From: Calditrichales bacterium MX18-03
GTDB lineage: Bacteria > Bacillota > Clostridia > Lutisporales > Lutisporaceae
DNA: 64,000 nucleotides
Direction of reading: 5' to 3'
Assembly: GCA_021083345.1 (NCBI GenBank)
Contig: JAJGRE010000002.1
Coordinates: forward strand, 310,001 to 374,000
How positions within the stretch are numbered: position 1 is the stretch's first letter; each line of letters opens with the position of its first letter. The translations under genes were made by a program, and so were the position numbers. Positions 37,108 through 47,094 of the stretch are shown here, in pieces. The notes under the pieces are model-generated. The model did not search any database. It saw only the letters and a program-made list of their open reading frames with translations, and was not told where the DNA came from.

Positions 37108-38034
37108 TTAACCTTTGATGGAACCGATTGTCAAACCTTCAACAAAATATTTCTGGAAGAACGGGTACGCAAAGACAATAGGTCCGATTGCAATCATCGC
37201 CATAGCCATGCGTGCCGTTTGCGAGGGCAGGTTTGCCATGATCTGCGTCGCGTTGTTGATGGAGCTTGCATTATTGGAAAGGTACAATATCGCTTTATCC
37301 ACCCGAAACATGATGTACTGCAAGTTAAACAGCTTTTCGTCAGTAATGAACAGCAAGGGTGCATACCAATCATTCCAATAAGTCAATACGTTAAACAATC
37401 CGATGGTGGCAAGAACCGGTTTGGCAAGCGGCAGCACGATCCGGATAAAGGTCTGAAACTCGCCGGCTCCGTCAATTCGAGCTGCTTCGATGATGGAATC
37501 CGGTATAGAGGTTATGAAGAAGGTCCTCATAATCAGTACATACAGCGGAGTCATCAGATAGGGCAGTATTAATGCGAAGATCGTATCCTGAATGTGGAGC
37601 ACATTGACATAAACCATGTACCACGGTACCAGACCGCCATTGAAGAGCATTGTCAGGAACACCATGAAGGTAAATATATTGCGGTATTTGAAGTCTTTTC
37701 TGGATATCGGATAAGCGTACATTGCGATAATACTGATGCTCATGAGACTTCCCACTATGGTTACAAACAGCGTTACGCCATAGGCCCTTAAGACAACCAT
37801 GATATCCTTGAAAATGTACTTGTAAGCCTCAAAGCTGATTTTCCTGGGAAGCAGGCTGTAGCCATACAAAGTGACGGTTTTCTCGTCCGTAATGGATGTT
37901 GAAAATACGATAAGCAGAGGAAGTACGCAGGCAATGGTGCATAGGATCATGATAATATTGAGCATGAAATCCGCTTTCTTGGATATTTTAGTATAATCTT
38001 TGAAGATCGGTTTTTTGTTGAATACTTTCTCCAT
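37108..38034 (-). CDS. ABC-transporter permease, LplC/YtcP-like
   Basis: The inner-membrane subunit of the oligosaccharide importer, 308 residues with six predicted helices. The EAA loop that docks the ATPase reads IIEAARIDGAGEFQTFIRIV, followed by LPLAKPVLATIGLFNVLTYW. The C-terminus ends FFQKYFVEGLTIGSIKG, the characteristic end of this family. GGGGGGAG precedes the ATG. It is 15 bases after the partner permease. No ATP-binding subunit is encoded in the operon; the MsmX-type gene at 50363 is a candidate. Confidence 0.93.
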   Translation of the reverse strand: MEKVFNKKPIFKDYTKISKKADFMLNIIMILCTIACVLPLLIVFSTSITDEKTVTLYGYSLLPRKISFEAYKYIFKDIMVVLRAYGVTLFVTIVGSLMSISIIAMYAYPISRKDFKYRNIFTFMVFLTMLFNGGLVPWYMVYVNVLHIQDTIFALILPYLMTPLYVLIMRTFFITSIPDSIIEAARIDGAGEFQTFIRIVLPLAKPVLATIGLFNVLTYWNDWYAPLLFITDEKLFNLQYIMFRVDKAILYLSNNASSINNATQIMANLPSQTARMAMAMIAIGPIVFAYPFFQKYFVEGLTIGSIKG

Positions 38035-38048
38035 GTCCGCTCCCCCCC

Positions 38049-39017
38049 TTAGAATAATGAGTTTTCTTTGTCAATTTTACTAACGATATAGTTTGCCGTC
38101 AGCACGACGATAAGCCCGATTACCGCTTGATAGAAGCCTGCTGCAGAAGCCATTCCGACATCACCTGTCTGCCTGAGTGCTCTGAAAACATAAGTCTCTA
38201 TAACGTTTGTCACATCATAAATAGGTCCGCTGTTTCTTGTCACATTGTAGAATAATCCAAAGTCCGTAAAGAAGATCCTTCCTACCTTGATCAGTGTCAA
38301 AACCGTAATGACCGGCATCAGCATGGGAAATGTGATCATTTTGATCTGCTGGAACCTGGTCGCGCCATCAACCGCTGCTGCTTCATAATAGGACTTGTCA
38401 AAACCGATAATGGCGGCTAGGTAGATGATGCTGTCGTATCCGGTCCACTTCCATGTATTGACGAGGACGATAATGAGAGGCCAGAATGCCGGTTCAACAT
38501 ACCAATTGATTCGCTCCTTGCCCAGTTTGACCAGTATTCCGTTGATGAAACCCATATCCGAGCTTAAGAGTGCAAAGACCAAGTAGCTGATAACAACCCA
38601 CGAAAGGAAGTATGGCAGGAACATGATGCCCTGATAAAACTTTGATAGTTTTCTGTTTAAAAGCTCATTGAAGATGATGGCGAGTGCCACTGCAACGGTG
38701 GCAGCGATAATGATGAATGCCACGTTGTATAAGATTGTGTTTCTGGTGATGGTAAATGCTGCATTTGAATTGAACAGGTATCTGAAATTCTCAAAGCCGA
38801 CCCAGTCGCTTTTCCAAAAGCCTTTAGCGTAGTTGTAATCCTTGAAAGCAATGACAATTCCGAGCATCGGCAGATAGTTATTGACGAGAAGGACAAGCAA
38901 ACCTGGGAGCATCATTAAGAACAAAACCTTGTTTTTTATAAGTTCTCTAATAAATGCCGGCCTGGTCCTTCTACCTGTAACAGCCTTGCCGACAGTAACC
39001 TTTTGTATTTCAGCCAT
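38049..39017 (-). CDS. ABC-transporter permease, LplB/YteP-like
   Basis: Partner permease, 322 residues. After a short basic N-terminus come the first helix KVLFLMMLPGLLVLLVNNYL, then PMLGIVIAFKDYNYAKGFWK, and the EAA loop YYEAAAVDGATRFQQIKMIT. The ATG at 39017 follows AAAGGGGGTG. The open frame runs back to 39206 through a terminator and promoter region and that extension is not credible. It is the first gene of the transport-phosphorylase operon. Confidence 0.93.
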   Translation of the reverse strand: MAEIQKVTVGKAVTGRRTRPAFIRELIKNKVLFLMMLPGLLVLLVNNYLPMLGIVIAFKDYNYAKGFWKSDWVGFENFRYLFNSNAAFTITRNTILYNVAFIIIAATVAVALAIIFNELLNRKLSKFYQGIMFLPYFLSWVVISYLVFALLSSDMGFINGILVKLGKERINWYVEPAFWPLIIVLVNTWKWTGYDSIIYLAAIIGFDKSYYEAAAVDGATRFQQIKMITFPMLMPVITVLTLIKVGRIFFTDFGLFYNVTRNSGPIYDVTNVIETYVFRALRQTGDVGMASAAGFYQAVIGLIVVLTANYIVSKIDKENSLF

Positions 39018-39058
39018 AAAGACACCCCCTTTCCCAACTTGATCTGACCTACACTCTA

Positions 39059-39087
39059 ATGATACTTTTTTCCAGCACGGGCTTAAA
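39059..39087 (-). promoter_or_regulatory. Candidate promoter of the permease operon
   Basis: On the minus strand TTTAAG (39082-39087), a 17-base spacer and TATCAT (39059-39064) lie 42 bases upstream of the permease start. The weak -35 box fits an activator-dependent promoter. One copy of the 16-bp direct repeat lies about 43 bases further upstream. Confidence 0.4.
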
Positions 39088-39129
39088 TGGAGCATCTTGC
39101 CTTTTGGTTTACGGAATTGCCCTCTTGGC

Positions 39130-39298
39130 CAGTGCAAGATTTTACACATGATGCCGGCAAAAAAAGAAAAAGCCCCGGCTTCCCGGGACAGGCTTTTGGC
39201 TTGCAATGCGCATGGTTTAACGCATTTTGCGGAATATTTGCATTATAACTTCGTCATGCATTATTTTGATTGATCTAAAAGGCAGTGCAAGATTTTAC
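39130..39298. repeat. Pair of exact 16-bp direct repeats, candidate response-regulator sites
   Basis: CAGTGCAAGATTTTAC occurs at 39130-39145 and at 39283-39298. Identity is exact over 16 bases in the same orientation, start points 153 bases apart. One copy precedes the permease promoter, and the other lies just past the stop of the AraC-type response regulator. A binding site for that regulator is the natural guess. Confidence 0.5.
39158..39198 (-). terminator. Terminator between the response-regulator gene and the permease operon
   Basis: On the minus strand AAAAGCC-TGT-CCCGG pairs with CCGGGGCTTTT around GAAG, and TTCTTTTTTTG follows. It implies that sensing and transport genes are separate transcription units. 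Confidence 0.8.
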
Positions 39299-39314
39299 CC
39301 CTCGGCCATCCCTA

Positions 39315-40955
39315 CTACACCGGAGTACTGGTTTTATATTCCGATGGGGTAATGCCGGTATACTTTTTGAACAGCTTGGAGAAATAGTGGGCATCCTTTA
39401 TTCCCACAAGCTCTGCAATTTCATAGGTCTTGTAATTGGAGTCCTTCAAGTATCCCTTAGCTTTCTCAATTCTGACTTCATTGAGATAATCGACGAAGTT
39501 TTTGCCCAACTCCTTTGTGAACATCCTGCTCAGGTAATAGGTGCTTACATAGGTATGCTCCGCTACTTCATTCAGCGTCACTGCTTCATGGTACTTCCGG
39601 CTGATGTATTCCATTGCCTTCTGGAGGGTGCCGTTGATGGTTTTCTGGTTGTATTGGTTGATGGTTGCTGCAATCCCTACCGCCAATTCCTCCAGTATCC
39701 TGTTCAGCTCCATCAGGCTGTCACACTGCTCCACCATTCCGAATATGTCGGTAATGCTTTTTCCGCAAGATCTGTCCTCGCTTCCCAAGTGCATGGCGGC
39801 CGGGATGCTGTAGATCAGGTTGATGCTGTTCCAATACAGCTTCTTGATGCTGTCTTTATCCAGTTTGCTGTTGTTGATGCACTTCAATATATCGGACAAA
39901 ACGCTTTTCGTGTTGGCTTCATTGCCTGCTTTTATGCTTTGAACCAGCTGCTTCTCATAGCTTTCCATCACCGAGAAGTCCGTGGCCTTGTAGAAGGATT
40001 TCAGGTCCTCGTATAGGATAATGGAGCTTTTTCCCATATAGAATTTGTAGTCCAGCGCTTCCAGACCCTCCCTGGTTTTCTCGGCCAGCTGGAAAGGACC
40101 ATGGCCTACAGTACTCATGGAAATGGTTACAGTAAAATTGAAGCAATTCTTGACCAATTCCTGCAGGTTGCTGGCATCCTTATAAAGGCTGCTGACCAGA
40201 TCTTCGGAAAACCTGCTTCCGCTGGGGTCTTCCGAAGGCTGTACGATAAACACCACCATTTTGCTGTTTAATGGAACGCTGGTAACCTTGAACATATCCG
40301 ACATCATTTCTTCCAGGGTATTGATGATGCCAAACTGGTACAAATGCCGCTCGTATTGGCTCTTAATGCCGCTGTCGGGCTCCTCCTCATCTGTCTCTAC
40401 CACCATGACGAGAAAGGTATCGATCTTCATGCCGTAGAGCTTCAGCTCTTCCAGAACCTCATCCCTTTTCAGGCTGGCAGTAAACATGATGTCATAAAGC
40501 AGCTTTTGCCGTAAGATGGGTACTTTGCTCTGAAAGTGCTTTTTCAGGCTGCTGAGCTCATCCTCCAGCTTGGAATGGAGCTGCAGCTCCGATATGGCTT
40601 TTTTGATGATGGCGGTCAGATCCTCTATTTTTGACGGTTTCAGCACATAGTCGAAAGCCCCCAGACGGATAGCCTCCTGAATGTACTCAAAATCCCGGTA
40701 ACCGGTCAGAATGATAATCTTGCCGCAGCAGGGAATGGCTTTTCTGATCTCCTTGATCATGCTGAGTCCATCCACTTCCGGCATATGGATATCGGTAATC
40801 ACGATATCCGGACACAGCTCCCGGATCAGCCGCATGCCTTCAATACCGTCGCTGGCTTCGCCGCAGACCTCACAATCCAGGCTCCTCCAGTCGATGATGT
40901 TTTTTAATCCTTTTCGGATGATGGCTTCGTCGTCAACCAACAATACCTTGAACAT
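39315..40955 (-). CDS. AraC-type response regulator (YesN-like)
   Basis: A 546-residue regulator. The receiver domain (1-120) has LLVDDEAIIRKGLKNIIDW, the phosphoacceptor Asp55 in VITDIHMPEVDG, and the conserved lysine in FDYVLKPSK. The middle 300 residues are poorly conserved. The C-terminal AraC domain reads VTLNEVAEHTYVSTYYLSRM and YEIAELVGIKDAHYFSKLFK, ending KYTGITPSEY. The gene overlaps the kinase gene by 23 bases. It probably activates the adjacent permease-phosphorylase operon in response to cellodextrins, as CuaR does in R. cellulolyticum; this is inferred from gene order. Confidence 0.93.
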   Translation of the reverse strand: MFKVLLVDDEAIIRKGLKNIIDWRSLDCEVCGEASDGIEGMRLIRELCPDIVITDIHMPEVDGLSMIKEIRKAIPCCGKIIILTGYRDFEYIQEAIRLGAFDYVLKPSKIEDLTAIIKKAISELQLHSKLEDELSSLKKHFQSKVPILRQKLLYDIMFTASLKRDEVLEELKLYGMKIDTFLVMVVETDEEEPDSGIKSQYERHLYQFGIINTLEEMMSDMFKVTSVPLNSKMVVFIVQPSEDPSGSRFSEDLVSSLYKDASNLQELVKNCFNFTVTISMSTVGHGPFQLAEKTREGLEALDYKFYMGKSSIILYEDLKSFYKATDFSVMESYEKQLVQSIKAGNEANTKSVLSDILKCINNSKLDKDSIKKLYWNSINLIYSIPAAMHLGSEDRSCGKSITDIFGMVEQCDSLMELNRILEELAVGIAATINQYNQKTINGTLQKAMEYISRKYHEAVTLNEVAEHTYVSTYYLSRMFTKELGKNFVDYLNEVRIEKAKGYLKDSNYKTYEIAELVGIKDAHYFSKLFKKYTGITPSEYKTSTPV

Positions 40956-42762
40956 GATTGATGTCTCCCTCGTTTATGAATTGGCCGGGCAGCCTGACAA
41001 TAACCCGGGTATAGTCTCCGTAGCTGCTTTCAATACTGATGCCGTAGCTATCCCCATACAACAGCTTGATTCTTCTGTTGACATTCTCCATTCCCACGCT
41101 CTTGCTGCCGGAAAGCTGTCCTTTTTCATAATCAAAACCGGCTTCACTCAGCTTGTCGTTAATGGACTTCAGGTCTTCTTCCGTCATGCCGATGCCGTTA
41201 TCGGTAATCTCGATCACCACATCCGCTTCTTTGCGGCAAGCATTCAGAGAAATGATCCCAACCCGCCTGCTTTTCTCGATGCCGTGCTTCACTGCATTTT
41301 CTATCAGAGGCTGTATCAGAAGCCGGGGAATCTTCATACCCAGAAGGTCTTCTTCAACTTGCTTGACCACCTGCAAACGGTCTTCATACCTGCTTTTCAG
41401 GATAGTCATATAGTTATCGATATAATGCAGCTCCTCCTTCAGGGATATCAGGCGATCCCCCCTCCCGATGCCGGCATCAATCAGGCTGGCCAACGCCGAA
41501 ACCGTCTCGCTGATTTCCGGTACACCGTTAAGCTGTGCCATCCAGTTGATGTTCTCCAGTGTGTTGTAGAGAAAATGCGGATTGATCTGCGCCTGTAAGG
41601 CTTTGATCTCCGCTTCTTTCAGAGCAAGCTCCTCCTTATAAATACAATTGACAAGGTAGTCTATTTTCTGGGACATCCGGTTGAAACTGTCACTGAGGTA
41701 TCCCAGTTCGTCATCCCGGTCCAGCTTGATATCCTTGTGCACTGCGCCTTTCTCCAGGTTTTTCATGCCCTCAACCAGCCGCTTGATGGGATTGACAATG
41801 TCCACTGCCGTCAGGACACTGAGAACAGAAAGGATGATCAATGCGTACAGGATCATGAGAAGCACCCAATACCGCAAGGTATTGATTTCTCTATACAGCT
41901 TTTTCAAAGGTATATGGTAAATGATCTTCCACTGCGGATCCTCCAGCAGGATATAGGATACCAGTGTGTCATTCTGCTTGTCTATGTAATATCCGTTATC
42001 ACTTTCAATCTGCCTTTTCAAAAACCCTTGCAACAAATTGCCTGTGTCGGTATTCTGGTTGAGAATATCCTCATTCTGTTGGGATAGGATGGAAATATTA
42101 TTGATGGTTTCACTGGATAAGTCCTTGTATATGGACTCCAGGTATTCTTTTTTAATGAGAATAGCCAGCAATCCCACTTCTTCATAGGTATCCCTGTCAT
42201 ATATCATCCTAGTTATATAGATGTTGCGGATCTTCCCATCGGACCTGTCCAAGGACCAGATCAGCCTTCCGCTTCCTTTTCTGGCCTGAGCGATGATCCT
42301 ATCATAAGGCAGCATCACTTCGATCATCGCTGCAGCATTATCGGAATCAAATCCATAATACTCCTTATTCTTTGTAACAATGCAGATGGATTGTATTTCA
42401 TTTCTGGATAAGGTCGCCTGCCTGAGTATCCCTTTTATTTCCGTTGTCTGGTTGAATATGCTGACGTTATCTCGGACACCATCCGTATTCAACGCTTCAT
42501 AAATCCTGTTGTCATAAAGCAGCTCCAGGGTCAGTGACCGCATGTTTGTGGACAGGTCATTGAACCGGAGTTGGATCATCTTCAGGATATCCTGTGAATA
42601 GTTGATGGATTTGTACTCGATGATCTCTGCCGATTTCTGGTATGAAGTGTAGCCGATAAACAGCAGCGGAATAATGATTTGTATGTAAAAAAGCAGCAGC
42701 AGCTTATGCTTGATGGATATGTTCTTGTAAAAATGGGTCAGCCTGCCGGCTAAATATCGCAT
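40933..42762 (-). CDS. Sensor histidine kinase, YesM family
   Basis: A 609-residue membrane kinase. A first helix at about residues 19-39 (HKLLLLFYIQIIIPLLFIGY) and a second near 290 (YWVLLMILYALIILSVLSVL) enclose an extracellular sensor of about 250 residues. Then come a HAMP segment (VDIVNPIKRLVEGMKNLEKG), the His_kinase motif INPHFLYNTLENINWMA with the phosphorylated histidine, and a HATPase with LIENAVKHGIEKS and ITDNGIGMTEEDL. Start chosen at ATG 42762, six bases after AGGGGG; earlier ATGs lie inside the upstream gene. It is preceded by a binding-protein gene that may supply the ligand-sensing part. Confidence 0.92.
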   Translation of the reverse strand: MRYLAGRLTHFYKNISIKHKLLLLFYIQIIIPLLFIGYTSYQKSAEIIEYKSINYSQDILKMIQLRFNDLSTNMRSLTLELLYDNRIYEALNTDGVRDNVSIFNQTTEIKGILRQATLSRNEIQSICIVTKNKEYYGFDSDNAAAMIEVMLPYDRIIAQARKGSGRLIWSLDRSDGKIRNIYITRMIYDRDTYEEVGLLAILIKKEYLESIYKDLSSETINNISILSQQNEDILNQNTDTGNLLQGFLKRQIESDNGYYIDKQNDTLVSYILLEDPQWKIIYHIPLKKLYREINTLRYWVLLMILYALIILSVLSVLTAVDIVNPIKRLVEGMKNLEKGAVHKDIKLDRDDELGYLSDSFNRMSQKIDYLVNCIYKEELALKEAEIKALQAQINPHFLYNTLENINWMAQLNGVPEISETVSALASLIDAGIGRGDRLISLKEELHYIDNYMTILKSRYEDRLQVVKQVEEDLLGMKIPRLLIQPLIENAVKHGIEKSRRVGIISLNACRKEADVVIEITDNGIGMTEEDLKSINDKLSEAGFDYEKGQLSGSKSVGMENVNRRIKLLYGDSYGISIESSYGDYTRVIVRLPGQFINEGDINHVQGIVG

Positions 42763-42772
42763 CATACTCCCC

Positions 42773-44095
42773 CTATATGCCTCTGCTGATTTCATCAAAG
42801 ACTTCCTCTGGACTCAGCTTTCCTTCCAGGACTTGCGGGAAACGCGGTACAAGGACTTCCTCCCACAGGTTGCGGTCAAGAAAACTATCCGTAGGGCCAA
42901 TCAGTTCCTGTGAATTCGCAATCAGTTCCATCCCTCTGCTATAAAGCCTTCCAGGCTTGCTGTCGTTGGTGGGTATGTGAATCGCGCTGATAAAACCTGT
43001 CCCCTGAGAAAACAGCTTGGCGGTTTCCACTGATGTCAGATGTTTCAAGAGCTTGATGCATGCTTCTCTTTTTTGGGGATCCTGCCAGGCCTGGCTGCTC
43101 ATTGAAAAGTTCCCGTTGCCCAAACCGTATATGATGGACGTAGGATGGGCTTTCCCTTCCGGAAAAGAAGGAAACGGAATGATATCAACCGTATCATCTT
43201 CTGCTTCTAGGGAACCCTGTCCGATAAACCAGGACCCCTGTATGATCATGGCGGCCTTTTTGTTTAAAAAAAGATTGTCCCTTGTCTTGTTGTCGATGGT
43301 AAAGACGTTGCGTGGAAAGGCTCCTAACGCATAAAGCTCCTTGACATATTTCATACCCTCGATGTAGCAGCTGTTGATCTTGCCGTCCCGGTACGGGTTC
43401 TCGGTATCTTGTTTCCCCCCTAGTTTGGCCACGATGTTTTGATAGATAAAGGTCCCTTCAGCCGTTGCATTGCAAGCAATAGGGATTATCCCATTCTCCT
43501 TGAATACCACAACGGCGTTTTTCAGTTCTTCATAGGTTTTCGGTATGCGCACATTATATTTCTTGAATAGGTCTTTGTTAATGAATAAGCCTTCGTAAAT
43601 AATCTCGCTGGGCAGCCCGTATATTCTACCATTAAATTCATCATATGCCCATGTGTCTTCTGCAAAGAGAGCAGCCCAATCCCTGTTGCTGTTCAAAAGC
43701 TCCGTCAGGTCCGCTACCTTGCCGGCCTTGATGAGAATTTTGATATCCGACCCCGGCCACAGCCCGAATACATCGGGGTCATTGCCCTGGGCGAAATTTG
43801 TCTTCAATTTAAACAGAAACTCCGCACCCGCCATGGACTCATTGATGATTTTGACATTGGGGTTCTGCTGCTCGAATTGCTCCAGTATATTGCGAAGATG
43901 CATGGCTTTAGTATCCGTCCCGCCCCAGCTGCTCAAAAAACGAATTTCTATCTTTTCCGCCGCAGCTGACTTCCCGACAACCGCTTCCGGAGCAGGCTTA
44001 TAATCGTTAAACAGCTTGTAGGACGCAATAATCGGGAAAAAGCCCAGTATCATCAGGACTGCAAGATAGAAAACCCCTAACCGCTTCAGCTTCAT
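42773..44095 (-). CDS. Membrane-anchored solute-binding protein, likely sensor accessory (CuaD-like)
   Basis: A 440-residue family-1 binding protein. The N-terminal helix GVFYLAVLMILGFFPIIASY has no lipobox cysteine, unlike the transporter's binding protein at 35539. The body shows IRFLSSWGGTDTKAMHLRNI, FEQQNPNVKIINESM, DVFGLWPGSDIKILIKAGK, YGLPSEIIYEGLFINKDLF and AAMIIQGSWFIGQG. ATG at 44095 follows AGGGGGT; the longer frame to 44200 lacks a site. It is 10 bases upstream of the kinase start and there is no permease beside it. A sensing role with the kinase, making a three-component system, is more likely than transport. Confidence 0.87.
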   Translation of the reverse strand: MKLKRLGVFYLAVLMILGFFPIIASYKLFNDYKPAPEAVVGKSAAAEKIEIRFLSSWGGTDTKAMHLRNILEQFEQQNPNVKIINESMAGAEFLFKLKTNFAQGNDPDVFGLWPGSDIKILIKAGKVADLTELLNSNRDWAALFAEDTWAYDEFNGRIYGLPSEIIYEGLFINKDLFKKYNVRIPKTYEELKNAVVVFKENGIIPIACNATAEGTFIYQNIVAKLGGKQDTENPYRDGKINSCYIEGMKYVKELYALGAFPRNVFTIDNKTRDNLFLNKKAAMIIQGSWFIGQGSLEAEDDTVDIIPFPSFPEGKAHPTSIIYGLGNGNFSMSSQAWQDPQKREACIKLLKHLTSVETAKLFSQGTGFISAIHIPTNDSKPGRLYSRGMELIANSQELIGPTDSFLDRNLWEEVLVPRFPQVLEGKLSPEEVFDEISRGI

Positions 44096-44184
44096 GTCTA
44101 CCCCCTGAAAATTAGTAAAAATGGAGATTAGTATAATATTCTCCATATGCACGGTGTTTTCCTGCAAGCTGTTGATTTGTGCGC

Positions 44185-44228
44185 AACGAGAAAAAGGCAA
44201 ACCTTAAATGGTCTGCCTTTTTCTCGTT
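44185..44228 (-). terminator. Terminator after uvrA
   Basis: AACGAGAAAAAGGCA (44185-44199) and TGCCTTTTTCTCGTT (44214-44228) are perfect 15-bp arms, five bases past the uvrA stop codon. Confidence 0.75.
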
Positions 44229-44232
44229 TTCC

Positions 44233-47070
44233 TTATCCGCGGTTTCGATCCCGCTCCAATATTTTGCCCAGAAATTGGCCTGTATAAGACTTCTCTACGG
44301 CGCAAATCTCCTCCGGCGTCCCTTGTGCGATGATGGTGCCGCCCCGGTCTCCCCCCTCAGGGCCCAGGTCGATGATATGGTCCGCCCGTTTGATGACATC
44401 CAGGTTATGCTCAATAACGATGATGGAATTGCCGGTATCCACCAGCCGGTCCAGGATGCCCAGCAGCTTGTGGATATCTGCGATATGAAGGCCTGTCGTG
44501 GGTTCATCCAGGATATAAACCGTTTTGCCGGTACTCCTTTTGGACAGCTCGTATGCCAGCTTGATACGCTGGGCTTCGCCTCCGGAAAGCTCCGTAGAGG
44601 GCTGCCCCAGCTTGATATAGCTAAGTCCTACATCATAAAGTGTCTCCAGCTTTCTGTGTACACGGGGAATATTCTCAAAGAATTCCAAGGCATCTTCCAC
44701 GGTCATGTTCAAAACATCAGAAATATTCTTACCCTTATATCTGACCTCCAGCGTCTCCCGGTTATACCGCTTGCCCTTGCAAACCTCACATGGCACATAG
44801 ACATCGGGAAGAAACTGCATCTCAATCTTTATGATGCCGTCACCTTTGCAGGCTTCGCAGCGACCGCCCCTGACATTGAAGCTGAACCGACCGTTCTTGT
44901 AGCCCTTCATTTTGGCTTCCGGGGTGGCCGCATAAACTTCCCGGATCAAGTCAAACACGCCGGTATAGGTAGCCGGATTGGATCTGGGTGTTCTTCCGAT
45001 AGGAGACTGGTCAATATCAATCACTTTATCGATGTATTCGATGCCTGTAAATTCCTCATGGGCTCCTGGCCGCTGCCTGGAACCATAAAGGTTATGCGCC
45101 AGCCCTTTGTATAGGATCTCGTTTACCAGAGTACTTTTACCTGACCCGGATACGCCGGTTACACAGGTGAATACCCCCAATGGGATCCTGACATCGATAT
45201 TTTTCAGGTTGTTCTCGCTGGCTCCCTTGATCTGAATCCATTTCCCATTGGGCTTACGGCGCTCCTCCGGTATAGGGATAAACTTCTTGCCGCTGAGGTA
45301 TTGTCCGGTAATGGATTCCCCACAGGCCATAATATCGTCCAGAGATCCCTCGGCCACAATCTGTCCGCCGTGGATGCCGGCACCGGGACCAATATCGATA
45401 ATATGATCGGCAGTATGCATGGTATCCTCATCATGCTCCACTACAATAAGCGTATTACCCAGGTTTGTCAGGTTGCGAAGCGTCCTGAGGAGCTTGTCGT
45501 TATCCCGCTGGTGCAGCCCGATGCTGGGTTCATCCAGGATATATAGTACGCCTACCAGGCTGGAGCCGATCTGGGTTGCCAGTCTGATCCGCTGTGCTTC
45601 ACCGCCGGAAAGCGTTCCGGCTGCGCGAGACAGTGTCAGATACTCCAAACCTACATTGATGAGGAAGTCCAGCCGCTCCCTGACTTCCTTCAGAATCAGC
45701 TTGGCGATCATCTGCTGCTTCTCTGTTAGAACCAACCCGTCAAAGAAATCCTTAATCTTGTAGACCGACATCTCGCAGACCTCGGTGATGGACAGTCCTC
45801 CGATCTTGACGGCCAGGCTCTCTTTCTTCAGTCTTGCACCCTTGCACTCCGGGCAGGATACGGATGACATGTACTTCTCTATCTCACTGCGCATATATTC
45901 CGACTTGGTTTCCCTGTAGCGTCTTTCCAGGTTATTGATGACCCCTTCAATGGCCACATTGATCTCACCGCGGCCATAGTCCCGCTGATAGTTGACCTTT
46001 ACCTTTTCACCCTTGCTGCCGTACAGGATCAAATCCTGAATCTCCGGCTTAAGGTCCTTGATGGGTGTATCCATACTGAAGCCGTAATGCTTCGACGCGC
46101 CATCCAATATGTTGTAATACCAGGACTCTTCATCAATATTCTTCCACGGATCTATAGCGCCCTCTGAAATGGACATTGTGCGGTCAGGGATAACCAGCTC
46201 GGGATCGATGCGCCGCAGTTCGCCAAGTCCGTCACAGGTAGGGCACTTGCCAAAGGGGCTGTTGAAGGAAAACATTCTGGGAGCGGGGTCATCAATACTG
46301 ATGCCGCATTCGGTGCAGGCAAAATTCTGACTGAACAGCATTTCATGCTGATCGATGATGTCTATCAGCGCTGTACCGCCAGAAAGCTTCAGTACCGTTT
46401 CAAGAGAGTCGGCCAGCCGCTTTTCGATGCCTTCCCTGACCACCAGACGGTCAACTACCACCTCAATGGTATGCTTCTTGTTCTTCTCCAGCTTGATTTC
46501 ATCGTTGATATCCATCATTTCCCCGTCCACCCGGACTCGGACGTAACCGCCTTTTTTGATATCCTCGAATATCTTCTGGTGCTCGCCTTTTTTGCCCCTT
46601 ATGAGCGGTGCAAGCAGCTGAAGCTTGGTTCCCTGCTCCAGGCCCTTTATATAATCCACCATCTGATCCACCGTCTGCTGGGAAATCACCTTGCCGCAGA
46701 TGTGGCAGTGTGGAACCCCGATGCGGGCAAACAGCAGCCTCAGATAGTCATAAATCTCTGTTACCGTACCCACTGTGGAACGGGGGTTGCGGTTGGTGGT
46801 CTTCTGATCGATGGATATGGCCGGGGACAACCCTTCGATATAATCCAGATCCGGCTTCTCCATCTGACCCAGAAACTGTCTTGCATATGCCGACAGTGAC
46901 TCCACATACCGCCGCTGCCCTTCGGCATAGATGGTATCAAAGGCCAGCGAGGATTTGCCCGATCCGGAGAGTCCGGTCAGCACCACAAACTGGTCTCTCG
47001 GAATCTCCACGTCTATATTTTTAAGGTTGTGCTCCCTTGCACCCTTTATCACGATTTTGTTCTTCGCCAT
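44233..47070 (-). CDS. uvrA: Excinuclease ABC subunit A
   Basis: The damage-recognition ATPase of nucleotide excision repair, 945 residues. Two ABC modules are visible: Walker [21 protein letters not shown] near the start and [17 protein letters not shown] near residue 640. Signatures are [15 protein letters not shown] and [16 protein letters not shown]. Zinc fingers use CTECGIS..CPTCDG and [25 protein letters not shown] precedes the ATG. It follows uvrB by 24 bases in one operon. Confidence 0.97.
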   Translation of the reverse strand: MAKNKIVIKGAREHNLKNIDVEIPRDQFVVLTGLSGSGKSSLAFDTIYAEGQRRYVESLSAYARQFLGQMEKPDLDYIEGLSPAISIDQKTTNRNPRSTVGTVTEIYDYLRLLFARIGVPHCHICGKVISQQTVDQMVDYIKGLEQGTKLQLLAPLIRGKKGEHQKIFEDIKKGGYVRVRVDGEMMDINDEIKLEKNKKHTIEVVVDRLVVREGIEKRLADSLETVLKLSGGTALIDIIDQHEMLFSQNFACTECGISIDDPAPRMFSFNSPFGKCPTCDGLGELRRIDPELVIPDRTMSISEGAIDPWKNIDEESWYYNILDGASKHYGFSMDTPIKDLKPEIQDLILYGSKGEKVKVNYQRDYGRGEINVAIEGVINNLERRYRETKSEYMRSEIEKYMSSVSCPECKGARLKKESLAVKIGGLSITEVCEMSVYKIKDFFDGLVLTEKQQMIAKLILKEVRERLDFLINVGLEYLTLSRAAGTLSGGEAQRIRLATQIGSSLVGVLYILDEPSIGLHQRDNDKLLRTLRNLTNLGNTLIVVEHDEDTMHTADHIIDIGPGAGIHGGQIVAEGSLDDIMACGESITGQYLSGKKFIPIPEERRKPNGKWIQIKGASENNLKNIDVRIPLGVFTCVTGVSGSGKSTLVNEILYKGLAHNLYGSRQRPGAHEEFTGIEYIDKVIDIDQSPIGRTPRSNPATYTGVFDLIREVYAATPEAKMKGYKNGRFSFNVRGGRCEACKGDGIIKIEMQFLPDVYVPCEVCKGKRYNRETLEVRYKGKNISDVLNMTVEDALEFFENIPRVHRKLETLYDVGLSYIKLGQPSTELSGGEAQRIKLAYELSKRSTGKTVYILDEPTTGLHIADIHKLLGILDRLVDTGNSIIVIEHNLDVIKRADHIIDLGPEGGDRGGTIIAQGTPEEICAVEKSYTGQFLGKILERDRNRG

Positions 47071-47094
47071 CTTACTCTCCTTAGTATAGAACTC

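Noticed and set aside
39018-39206. N-terminal extension of the LplB-like permease
   Set aside because: It would translate through an intrinsic terminator, the promoter and a ribosome-binding site.
44179-45114. 311-residue plus-strand open frame
   Set aside because: It is antisense to the 3' part of uvrA and has no ribosome site or motifs.
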